64,000 bases of DNA from Candidatus Deferrimicrobiaceae bacterium (lineage in GTDB: Bacteria; Desulfobacterota; Deferrimicrobia; Deferrimicrobiales; Deferrimicrobiaceae), in NCBI GenBank assembly GCA_036504035.1, contig DASXVV010000014.1, positions 248,001-312,000 of the forward strand. Reading direction: 5' to 3'. The notes beneath the pieces are model-generated. The model was not told the DNA's origin. It did not search any database and worked only from the letters and a program-made list of their open reading frames with translations. This document shows, piece after piece, positions 56,843 to 63,666 of this stretch; position 1 is the stretch's first letter, and every line of letters begins with the position of its first letter. The position numbers were made by a program, and so were the translations under genes.

Positions 56843-57613
56843 ATGGATAGGAACATCGTGAAGTTCCCGTGGGAACCGGCGCTCCTCTTCATCGCGATCC
56901 TGGCCGCCTGGCAGCTGGTCACGACGCTGACCCCGGTCGGGGCCAACCCGCTCTATCCGACGCCGGTCAAGACGCTCGAAGCGCTTCGGGCGTCGCTTCC
57001 CGAATTGTGGAAGGGAACGGTCTCTTCGTTCCTCATCCTCGTTCCCGGATATCTCCTCGCCGTCGCCGCCGGAATCTTTTCCGGGCTGATCGTCGGCGAG
57101 TCCGCCCGGATGCGGAAAACCTTCTTCCCGTTCGCCCGCGTGGTCGCACCGGTCCCGCCCACGGTGTATGTGGCTTACGCGATCGCGATCCTGCCTACGT
57201 TCCGGTTGTCCGCCATGTTCGTGATCTTCCTGGGGGCGTTCTGGCCGGTCTTCCTCAATACCGCGGCGGGAGTCCATTCCATCGATGTCCGATACCGGGA
57301 CAACGCTCGAATCCTCGGCTTATCCCGTCGGGAATACCTGCTGCGGGTCGCGTTTCCGGCGGCGCTGCCCCACATCTTTTCCGGGATGGCCGTCGGGCTT
57401 GCGCTTTCTTTCATCATGCTGACGGTCGCCGAGCTGTTCGGGGCGAACGCGGGTTTGGGACGGTTCGTCCAGTATTACGCCGATTTCGCGGACTACCCGA
57501 AGATGGCGGCCGGGATCCTGTACACGGGTTGCGTGACCTGGGCCTCGATGGCGCTCCTCGAATCGATCCGGAAGCGGGCGCTTTTCTGGCTCCTCCGGGA
57601 AGACCGGTCGTGA
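56843..57613 (+). CDS. ABC transporter permease (SsuC/TauC type)
   Basis: Inner-membrane permease of 256 residues with six predicted segments. ATG 56843 lies 2 bases after the ATPase stop with GGAGGGG upstream. The N-terminus (WEPALLFIAILAAWQL) and the EAA-type coupling loop near residues 155-185 (VHSIDVRYRDNARILGLS, FPAALPHIF) are as in SsuC/TauC. It completes the importer that feeds the sulfur island. Confidence 0.92.
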   Translation: MDRNIVKFPWEPALLFIAILAAWQLVTTLTPVGANPLYPTPVKTLEALRASLPELWKGTVSSFLILVPGYLLAVAAGIFSGLIVGESARMRKTFFPFARVVAPVPPTVYVAYAIAILPTFRLSAMFVIFLGAFWPVFLNTAAGVHSIDVRYRDNARILGLSRREYLLRVAFPAALPHIFSGMAVGLALSFIMLTVAELFGANAGLGRFVQYYADFADYPKMAAGILYTGCVTWASMALLESIRKRALFWLLREDRS

Positions 57614-57647
57614 CAGAACGAAAACCATTCAGGAAGGAGGCGCGCCA

Positions 57648-57857
57648 ATGAGCAGCCGGGATGCGGAAGAGGCGAAAAGAAGGAAGGCAGAAAGGGAAAG
57701 GCTCGCGCTCGCGCTGATTCAGGACGCGTTGCGGGGATTGCGGTACGGGACCGTGACGGTGATCGTCCAGGACGGGGTGACGGTCCAGGTCGAGCGGCAG
57801 GAGAAGTTCAGGATCGTCAACCCGGGCGGCGGCTTCCGGGAGGGGGACGGGATATGA
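57648..57857 (+). CDS. YezD/DUF2292 family small protein
   Basis: A 69-residue protein with a charged helical N-terminus (DAEEAKRRKAERERLA) and the family core LRGLRYGTVTVIVQDGVTVQVERQEKFRI. DUF2292 (YezD) proteins are small, of unknown activity, and are found beside sulfur assimilation and methionine genes in many anaerobes and Bacillus. GGAGGCGC precedes ATG 57648. Its position directly after a SsuABC-type transporter agrees with that link. Confidence 0.85.
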   Translation: MSSRDAEEAKRRKAERERLALALIQDALRGLRYGTVTVIVQDGVTVQVERQEKFRIVNPGGGFREGDGI

Positions 57858-57955
57858 CGCACCCGAAGGAATCGCTGCTTTCCGCGTTGTCGGATCGGAG
57901 CCCGATTCAAGGGGCTGGAGGGCGGCGACGCGGATCGTCGCGTCCGGATAATTAG
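57854..57955 (+). CDS. possible 33-residue ORF after the DUF2292 gene
   Basis: ATG 57854 overlaps the DUF2292 stop by 4 bases and runs 33 codons to TAG 57953-57955. The peptide is Arg/Gly-rich with no recognised domain. It may be a real coupled peptide or the remains of a longer gene. Low support. Confidence 0.25.
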   Translation: MTHPKESLLSALSDRSPIQGAGGRRRGSSRPDN

Positions 57956-57959
57956 GGTG

Positions 57960-57988
57960 TTGACCCAAAACCCCATATTCGCTACAAT
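57960..57988 (+). promoter_or_regulatory. sigma-70 promoter of the metY-hcyS-hcyF-hcyD-larE unit
   Basis: TTGACC (57960-57965) and TACAAT (57983-57988) are exactly 17 bases apart. The following AT-rich stretch to 58030 contains a partly palindromic CCAGATATATAG...CTATGG block that could be a repressor or activator site. This makes the methionine genes separately transcribable from the transporter genes. Confidence 0.65.
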
Positions 57989-58037
57989 CCTACCAGATAT
58001 ATAGATTTTATATGCTATGGATTTGGGAGGAGGATTT

Positions 58038-58211
58038 ATGGTCCCCGCGGCGGAAAGCGTCCGTCGATACAGCCGGTTCTTCAAGAAACGGAACGTGTCC
58101 CGCGTCCTCGACTACGGGACCGGGAAGATGCGGAACGCGGTCTATCTTTCCAACGAGGGATTCCGGAGCCACTCGGTCGCTGCGATTTATCAGAAAGAAA
58201 CCGCGTCATGA
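58038..58211 (+). CDS. truncated SAM-methyltransferase-like ORF coupled to metY
   Basis: ATG 58038, with GGAGGAGG 5 bases before it, opens 57 codons that look like the N-terminus of a class I methyltransferase up to motif I (SRVLDYGTGKMRNAVYLSNEGF). Full enzymes have about 200 or more residues. Here the frame ends after YQKETAS, with its stop overlapping the metY ATG (ATGA). Either a methyltransferase gene lost its last three quarters, or the remnant has been kept as a leader that couples ribosomes to metY. A SAM-binding role cannot be expected from motif I alone. Confidence 0.5.
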   Translation: MVPAAESVRRYSRFFKKRNVSRVLDYGTGKMRNAVYLSNEGFRSHSVAAIYQKETAS

Positions 58212-59470
58212 CGAATCCGATTCGTTTCGATACCCTCCTGGTGCACGGCGGGCTGGAGCCCGGGCCCTCGGGCGCAACGGCGTTGCCGATCGTCCAGTCG
58301 TCCGCCTTCGCCTACGAGACCGCCGAATCGCTCGAGGATGTGTTCCGCGGACGGCGTCCGGGGCAGGTTTATACGCGAATCGGCAATCCGACGACCGAAG
58401 GCCTCGAGCGGCGGCTGGCGCTGCTCGAAGGGGGCGGGGCCGCCGTCGTTACCGCCTCCGGCATGGCCGCGATCACCGAGACCGTCCTGACGATCGTCCG
58501 GGCCGGCGACGAGATCCTGTCCTCCTCCTCGCTGTTCGGCGGCACCTTCTCCCTGTTTCGCGACACACTGTCGAACTACGGGATCACGACGCGGTTCGTC
58601 GACCCGGTCGACCTCGATGCGGTCCGGGCCGGCGTCAACGAACGAACCCGGCTGCTCTTCGTCGAGACGATCGGGAATCCCAAGCTCGACGTGCCGGACG
58701 TGCCGGCCCTTGCGGCGATCGCCCGGGAGGCGGGAATCCCGCTCGTGGTCGATGCGACCGTCAGCACCCCCGCGCTGGCGACGGGCGCGCAGCTTGGCGC
58801 GGACCTGGTCATCCACTCGATCAGCAAATACATCGGCGGGACCGGCAACAGCATCGGCGGCGCGGTCATCGACCGTGGGACGTTCGACTGGGGCAACGGA
58901 AAATTTCCCCACTTTGACCTCTACCGGAAACGCTATCGTCCCTATGTCTTCACCGCGCGGCTGCGCAAGCTGATCCACAAGGATGTCGGCGGCTGCATCG
59001 CGCCGATGAACGCCTTCCTGTTCTCGGAAGGGGTGCAGACGCTGTCCTTGCGGATGGCGCGCCATTGCGACAACGCGCTGGCGCTCGCCCTGTTTCTCGC
59101 CGCCCACCCAAAGGTCGCGTGGGTCAACTATCCCGGACTCAAATCGTCGCCGCATCACGCCACGGCGGGAAGACTGTACGGCGGCCGCTACGGCGGCCTG
59201 CTCACCTTCGGAACCGGCGACAAGCCTTCCGCCTTCCGCGTGATCGACGGCTTGAAGATTGCGAAGAACCTCGCGAACATCGGCGACACGAAGACGCTCG
59301 TCATCCATCCGGCGAGCACCATCTGCGTCGACTTCGGACCGGAAGAGCGGGCGCTGATGGGCGTACCGGACGACCTGGTCCGCGTCTCGGCCGGCATCGA
59401 GGACATCCGGGACCTGATCGACGATTTCGGCCGGGCGCTCGATTCGGCCTTCAAAGGAGAGAACGCATGA
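58208..59470 (+). CDS. metY: O-acetylhomoserine sulfhydrylase-type PLP enzyme
   Basis: Cys/Met-metabolism PLP enzyme of 420 residues that makes homocysteine from an activated homoserine and a sulfur donor. The start of the protein (FDTLLVHGGLEPGPSGATALPIVQSSAF), YTRIGNPTTEGLE, and PLP lysine in HSISKYIGG with GNSIGGAVID are typical of MetY. ATG 58208 overlaps the truncated methyltransferase frame. Downstream are a ThiS-like carrier, its activator and a JAMM peptidase. In Wolinella succinogenes the same gene set lets MetY take sulfur from the carrier's thiocarboxylate rather than from free sulfide, and I infer the same here. Confidence 0.9.
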   Translation: MTNPIRFDTLLVHGGLEPGPSGATALPIVQSSAFAYETAESLEDVFRGRRPGQVYTRIGNPTTEGLERRLALLEGGGAAVVTASGMAAITETVLTIVRAGDEILSSSSLFGGTFSLFRDTLSNYGITTRFVDPVDLDAVRAGVNERTRLLFVETIGNPKLDVPDVPALAAIAREAGIPLVVDATVSTPALATGAQLGADLVIHSISKYIGGTGNSIGGAVIDRGTFDWGNGKFPHFDLYRKRYRPYVFTARLRKLIHKDVGGCIAPMNAFLFSEGVQTLSLRMARHCDNALALALFLAAHPKVAWVNYPGLKSSPHHATAGRLYGGRYGGLLTFGTGDKPSAFRVIDGLKIAKNLANIGDTKTLVIHPASTICVDFGPEERALMGVPDDLVRVSAGIEDIRDLIDDFGRALDSAFKGENA

Positions 59471-59679
59471 AGATCACCGTGAACGGAAAAGAAACCCCGC
59501 TGCCGGAGAATCCCGGCCGCACCATCGAATCGCTGCTCGAGGAGTTGGACGTTTCGCAGCGGCTCTACGTGACGGTGGAGCTGAACGGCGACATCCTGGC
59601 GCGCGAAGCGTTTCCTTCGACGCCGGTGGACGACGGCGACGCCATCGAGTTCCTCTACTTCATGGGCGGGGGACGATGA
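59467..59679 (+). CDS. hcyS: ThiS-like sulfur carrier protein with blocked C-terminus (HcyS-like)
   Basis: A 70-residue beta-grasp sulfur carrier (MKITVNGKETPLPEN, GDAIEFLYFMGGG). A working carrier must end in Gly-Gly to be adenylated and thiocarboxylated. This one ends GGG-Arg, so one residue has to be removed. Wolinella HcyS ends similarly with one extra residue and the JAMM peptidase HcyD removes it; the peptidase gene is present at 60492. ATG overlaps the metY stop, and its own stop overlaps the activator gene. Role in homocysteine synthesis is strongly suggested by order. Confidence 0.82.
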   Translation: MKITVNGKETPLPENPGRTIESLLEELDVSQRLYVTVELNGDILAREAFPSTPVDDGDAIEFLYFMGGGR

Positions 59680-60491
59680 TGCTGACGGATGCCCAGATCG
59701 AACGCTACTCGCGCCACATCATCCTCAAGCAGGTGGGCGGGAAAGGGCAGCAGAAGCTGCTCGACGGCCGCGTACTCATCATCGGGGCGGGCGGGCTCGG
59801 GGCGCCGGCCGCGCTCTACCTGGCCGCCGCAGGCGTCGGAACGATCGGCATCGCCGACGCGGATGTGGTCGACGTGACCAACCTCCAGCGGCAAGTGATC
59901 CACTTCACTCCGGACGTCGGAAAGCCCAAGGTCGAATCGGCCGCCGAAAAGATGCGCGCCATCAATCCCGACGTCACGGTGAAGACGTACCACGAATGGG
60001 TTACGGCCGCGAACATCGCCGGGATCCTGGCCGACTACGACTTCGTGATCGACGGCACCGACAACTTCACGGCAAAGTTCCTCGTCAACGACGCCTGCGT
60101 GCTTGCGGGCAAGCCATATTCCCACGCGGGCATCCTCCAGTTCGAAGGGCAGGCGCTCACGGTGCTGCCGGGGAAATCGACCTGCTTCCGCTGCATTTTC
60201 CCCGAGCCGCCCCCTAAGGATGCGATTCCCACCTGCTCACAGGCCGGCGTGCTCGGCGTTCTCCCGGGCGTGGTCGGATCGATCCAGGCGACCGAGGCGA
60301 TCAAGTATCTTCTCGGCAAGGGCGAGCTTCTCGCTGGAAGGCTGCTGACGTACAACGCGCTTTCGATGCGTTTCCGCGAGGTGCCCATCGACCGCAACCC
60401 CAACTGCCCGATTTGCGGCGAGCAGCCGACGATCACGGCGCTACGCGACGAGGTCGACGCGATGACCGTGTGCGACCTGGGAGGCCGCTGA
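59676..60491 (+). CDS. hcyF: MoeB/ThiF-like sulfur carrier adenylyltransferase (HcyF-like)
   Basis: E1-like enzyme of 271 residues that adenylates the C-terminal Gly of the carrier at 59467. It has RYSRHIILKQVGGKGQQKLL, nucleotide loop LIIGAGGLGAPAALYL, DVVDVTNLQRQ, DGTDNF, two CxxC zinc pairs (CFRC and CPIC) and the Cys of IPTCSQAGVLGV. There is no rhodanese domain, so sulfur must come from elsewhere; the LarE-like protein, a persulfide, or sulfide are candidates. It starts at ATG 59676 overlapping the carrier stop. Confidence 0.88.
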   Translation: MMLTDAQIERYSRHIILKQVGGKGQQKLLDGRVLIIGAGGLGAPAALYLAAAGVGTIGIADADVVDVTNLQRQVIHFTPDVGKPKVESAAEKMRAINPDVTVKTYHEWVTAANIAGILADYDFVIDGTDNFTAKFLVNDACVLAGKPYSHAGILQFEGQALTVLPGKSTCFRCIFPEPPPKDAIPTCSQAGVLGVLPGVVGSIQATEAIKYLLGKGELLAGRLLTYNALSMRFREVPIDRNPNCPICGEQPTITALRDEVDAMTVCDLGGR

Positions 60492-60884
60492 ATGCTCCGG
60501 ATCCCGGCCGACATCCTGGACGCCATCATCGCCCATGCGCAGGAGGGATTCCCGCACGAGGTGTGCGGCATCCTGGGCGGGAGCGAAGGGGACGTTTCGA
60601 CGATCCACCGGATGACCAACACCGACGCGAGCGCCGAGCATTTCTCGATGGACCCGAGGGAGCAGTTCGCCGTCGTCAAGGCGCTGCGGGCCGAGGGGAT
60701 CACGATGCAGGCGATCTATCACTCGCACCCGGAAACGCCCGCGCGACCTTCGGAGGAAGACATCCAGCTGGCGCTGACGCCCGGCGTTTGGCACGTCATC
60801 GTGTCGCTAACAGACCCGCAAGCCCCCGTCGTCCGGGCGTTCCGGATCGCGGAGGGAAAAGTCACCGCCGAGGAAATCGGGTAA
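60492..60884 (+). CDS. hcyD: JAMM/Mov34 (M67) metallopeptidase (HcyD-like)
   Basis: A 130-residue zinc isopeptidase of the Mec/JAMM type. The catalytic Glu is in FPHEVCGIL, and the zinc motif HxHx7SxxD is complete in HSHPETPARPSEED. Mec in Mycobacterium releases cysteine from CysO; HcyD in Wolinella trims the last residue of HcyS. The blocked GGG-Arg terminus of the neighbouring carrier makes the trimming role likely; release of a homocysteine adduct is an alternative that does not exclude it. It begins right after the hcyF stop. Confidence 0.87.
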   Translation: MLRIPADILDAIIAHAQEGFPHEVCGILGGSEGDVSTIHRMTNTDASAEHFSMDPREQFAVVKALRAEGITMQAIYHSHPETPARPSEEDIQLALTPGVWHVIVSLTDPQAPVVRAFRIAEGKVTAEEIG

Positions 60885-60894
60885 GGAGGCGTCG

Positions 60895-61707
60895 ATGGAA
60901 AGCATGACGGAAGCGCAGGCGCGCAAGCACGAGGCGCTGAAGGATATTTTGCGGGAGATCGATTCCTGCGTGATCGCCTATTCGGGCGGGGTCGACTCCA
61001 CGCTGCTGTTCGCCGTGGCCGCGTCGGTGCTGGGCGACCGGGCGCTCGCGGTCACGGCGCTATCCGAAACCTATCCGGCGAGCGAGCTGGCGGCGGCCCG
61101 CCAGGTTGCGGCGTCGCTGGGCGGCCGTTTCCGCGAAGTCGACTCCGAGGAGCTCGACATCCCCGGCTTCCGCGAGAATCCGCGCGACCGCTGCTACTTC
61201 TGCAAGAAAGAGCTGTTCGGCAAGCTGCGCGAGATCGCCGACGCGGAAGGGCTGCGACACGTGCTCGACGGGAACAACGTCGACGACCGGGGCGACCACC
61301 GGCCCGGGCGGCGCGCGGCGGCCGAGCAGGATGTCCGAAGCCCGCTCGAGGAAGCCGGATTCACGAAAGCCGACATCCGGGCGCTGTCGCATGCGCTGGG
61401 ATTGCCGACCTGGGACAAGCCGGCCTATGCCTGCCTCTCCAGCCGGTTCCCCTACGGCACCGAGATCACGCGCGACCGGGTGCGGCAGGTGGGGCAGGCC
61501 GAGGAAGCCCTTCGGGCGCTCGGTTTCCGCACGCTGCGCGTTCGCTACCACGGAACCGTGGCGCGCGTCGAGCTGGGCCCCGAGGAGTTCGGGCGGGCGG
61601 TCGGACCGCTCCGCGCCGACGTCGTCCGGATCGTCAAGGCCGCCGGCTTCGTCTACGTGTCGCTCGACCTGGAAGGGTTCCGTTCGGGCGCCATGAACGA
61701 GGCCTGA
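60895..61707 (+). CDS. LarE-like ATP-dependent sulfur transferase (PP-loop)
   Basis: A 270-residue PP-loop protein. SGGVDS (30-35) is the pyrophosphatase loop, and YACLSSRFPYG places Cys180 at the site of the sacrificial-sulfur Cys176 of L. plantarum LarE. A second pair of cysteines, C100 and C103 in RCYFCKKELF, fits LarE forms that bind a [4Fe-4S] cluster. LarE normally builds the nickel-pincer cofactor of lactate racemase with LarB and LarC, but neither is present here. At the end of a thiocarboxylate operon it may instead supply sulfur to the carrier. That function is inference. Confidence 0.83.
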   Translation: MESMTEAQARKHEALKDILREIDSCVIAYSGGVDSTLLFAVAASVLGDRALAVTALSETYPASELAAARQVAASLGGRFREVDSEELDIPGFRENPRDRCYFCKKELFGKLREIADAEGLRHVLDGNNVDDRGDHRPGRRAAAEQDVRSPLEEAGFTKADIRALSHALGLPTWDKPAYACLSSRFPYGTEITRDRVRQVGQAEEALRALGFRTLRVRYHGTVARVELGPEEFGRAVGPLRADVVRIVKAAGFVYVSLDLEGFRSGAMNEA

Positions 61708-61752
61708 CCCAAATCGCGTAAGATACATCCGTCCCGTCGTACACCAATATCA

Positions 61753-61771
61753 ATCACCGAAAGGGGGTGAT
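61753..61771 (+). terminator. weak hairpin after the larE-like gene
   Basis: ATCACC pairs with GGTGAT around a 7-base loop, 45 bases after the larE stop, and is followed by CTTCTTG rather than a T-run. It may end the sulfur operon. The rest of the 189-base gap before 61897 shows nothing recognisable. Confidence 0.3.
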
Positions 61772-61896
61772 CTTCTTGCCGGACTCGATGTCCCTGGCTC
61801 TTCCCCGTCATTGAGGAAGTGTCGCCTCGCCGGTCGGCGCGGGAAGAAATCTGGCGTATGAGCCTATTACTCGAAAAGGAAAGGAGATCGCCCTCC

Positions 61897-62913
61897 ATGC
61901 GATTGACGTGTTTCCTGGAGGCCGGATTGGCCGCCACCCTGTTCCTGTCCTCCTCCGCCCGCGCCGGTGAGCGTCGCGTTGCGGTCAACGTGAACGTGAA
62001 GCTTGCCGCTCCGGTCGAAGCGCAACGTACCCGGCTCTGGATCCCCTATCCCGTTTCCGACGAAAACCAGGACATCTCCGACATTGATATTTCCGGGAAT
62101 TTCGCCCGCGCGGCCGTCTACCGTGAACGAAAAGGGGGCAACGCCCTGCTTTATGCCGAATGGAACGGGCCTTCGAAAGAACGGACGCTCTCGTATACGT
62201 TCCGTGCTTCCCGGCGGGAGGTTACGACGAAAGACTTTCCTTCGAAGGAGTTGTCGTTTGCCCCCAGTGAGTTCGCGCGCGAGCTCGCCCCGAACAGCCT
62301 CGGTTCGACCACGGGGCAGGCGAAGGAATTCGCGGCAAGAATCACCAAGGGGAAGAAGACCAACCTGACGAAGGCCCGCGCAATCCACGACTGGATCGTG
62401 GACAACATGCACCGCGATCCGGACGTCAAGGGGTGCGGGATCGGCGAGGTCGATTCCCTCCTGCGAAAGATGGGAGGCAAGTGCGCCGACATCCACTCCG
62501 TGTTCGTGACGCTGTGCCGCGCGGCCGGCGTGCCGGCCCGCGAAGTATTCGGGATCCGGATCCCGAAGGGAAGCTCGGGAGAGATGACGAAGGCGCAACA
62601 TTGCTGGGCCGAGTTTTATGAGCCCGGCGCCGGCTGGATCGTCGTTGATCCTGCCGACGTTCGAAAAGCCATCCTGGAAAAGAAGCTCACCGTCGAGGAA
62701 GCCAGCCCCTTGCGGGAATACTACTTCGGAGCCGTGGACGAGAACCGGATCGCTTTCGGAACTGGACGGGACATCGTCCTTAACCCTCCGCAGGATGGGC
62801 AACCCTTGAATTACTTCATGTATCCTTACGCGGAAGCGGATGGGAAGGTGTTGAACGAGGACCTCTTCGGGTTCAACATCGGTTACAAGATCACATATAT
62901 CGATCAGCGATAG
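61897..62913 (+). CDS. exported transglutaminase-like cysteine protease-fold protein
   Basis: A 338-residue protein with a signal peptide (FLEAGLAATLFLSSSARAG). The N-terminal half is an all-beta region and the second half a transglutaminase-core domain: Cys196 in GGKCADIHSVFVTLCRAAGVPAR, His235 in AQHCWAEFY and Asp251 in WIVVDPAD form the expected triad. Such bacterial proteins are mostly peptidases or peptidoglycan/protein-linking enzymes of unknown substrate. ATG 61897 is chosen for the AAGGAG 10 bases upstream and the signal peptide; longer in-frame starts exist. A perfect hairpin follows the gene. Confidence 0.85.
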   Translation: MRLTCFLEAGLAATLFLSSSARAGERRVAVNVNVKLAAPVEAQRTRLWIPYPVSDENQDISDIDISGNFARAAVYRERKGGNALLYAEWNGPSKERTLSYTFRASRREVTTKDFPSKELSFAPSEFARELAPNSLGSTTGQAKEFAARITKGKKTNLTKARAIHDWIVDNMHRDPDVKGCGIGEVDSLLRKMGGKCADIHSVFVTLCRAAGVPAREVFGIRIPKGSSGEMTKAQHCWAEFYEPGAGWIVVDPADVRKAILEKKLTVEEASPLREYYFGAVDENRIAFGTGRDIVLNPPQDGQPLNYFMYPYAEADGKVLNEDLFGFNIGYKITYIDQR

Positions 62914-62958
62914 CGAACGCCGCCCCCGATCCCTCCCTCCAATCGCCGAATACTCTCC

Positions 62959-62988
62959 GGGGCGTTGAAGAATAATCTTCAACGCCCC
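62959..62988 (+). terminator. perfect 12-bp hairpin after the transglutaminase-like gene
   Basis: GGGGCGTTGAAG (62959-62970) pairs perfectly with CTTCAACGCCCC (62977-62988) around AATAAT. The T-run is missing (GATTATCC follows), but placement 45 bases after the stop fits a terminator. Confidence 0.6.
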
Positions 62989-63032
62989 GATTATCCCTGA
63001 ATTCCATTCTCGCTTATTACGCTCCAACCATC

Positions 63033-63050
63033 TGATATTGCAATCATTAT
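63033..63050 (+). promoter_or_regulatory. possible Fur-box-like site before the DUF2318 gene
   Basis: TGATATTGCAATCATTAT contains AATCATTAT, matching the right half of the Fur consensus, and a left half that is one base short and imperfect. It lies 73 bases before the start of a gene whose relatives work in iron uptake. Weak. Confidence 0.3.
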
Positions 63051-63122
63051 GGGTCGCGCCGTTAAGCGGCACGGCCCTTGCTCAAAGTAAGGCAATATTT
63101 CCTATCCGGGAGGACAAGCCGC

Positions 63123-63641
63123 ATGTCTGGACACACTGATCGGATTCACCGAACCGGAAAAATGATCCTCCTGATTCTCCTGCTGGTCGGGGGGCTATCC
63201 GCGATCGTTCACGCAGGGGTGCTCGATGGACTCTTCAAGAAGTCGCCCGAAGCCTCCGCCAAGGCGGCCGGAGTCGTGGAATCGTCCGATCAGGTGACGA
63301 TTCCCCTGAAGTCGCTCGATTCCGGCAAGGCGATTTTCCTGCAGACCGAGTCTGAAGGTCGGACCCTCTACTTCCTGGCGCTGAAGACCGCCGACGGAAA
63401 GTATCGTTCCTCGCTGGATGCCTGCGACGTCTGCTTCCGGGCGAATCGCGGATACCGGCAGGAGGGCGATCAGCTCGTCTGCAACAACTGCAACCAGAAG
63501 TTCGCGGCCAACAAGCTCGGCGAGGCGAAGGGCGGATGCAACCCGCACCCGCTGGCGCACCGGATCGAGGGGACGAATATGGTGATCCAGAAGGCCGACA
63601 TCGCCGCCGGGAAGAATTACTTCCAGCGGAAGCGGTCGTGA
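63123..63641 (+). CDS. DUF2318 domain protein (membrane-anchored Cys-rich)
   Basis: A 172-residue protein with one N-terminal membrane segment (ILLILLLVGGLSAIVHAG) and a periplasmic DUF2318 domain: DACDVCFRANRGYRQEGD, VCNNCNQKFAANK and KGGCNPHP, a set of two CxxC pairs plus a Cys likely to bind a metal or cluster. In Campylobacter-type p19 iron uptake loci such a gene lies with FTR1, P19, two MacB/FtsX-like permeases, an ATPase and thioredoxins. The gene after it is such a permease. ATG 63123 has GGGAGG 9 bases upstream; longer frames do not. Confidence 0.85.
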   Translation: MSGHTDRIHRTGKMILLILLLVGGLSAIVHAGVLDGLFKKSPEASAKAAGVVESSDQVTIPLKSLDSGKAIFLQTESEGRTLYFLALKTADGKYRSSLDACDVCFRANRGYRQEGDQLVCNNCNQKFAANKLGEAKGGCNPHPLAHRIEGTNMVIQKADIAAGKNYFQRKRS

Positions 63642-63666
63642 CCTGGAAACCGGCGGGGGGAAAGCG

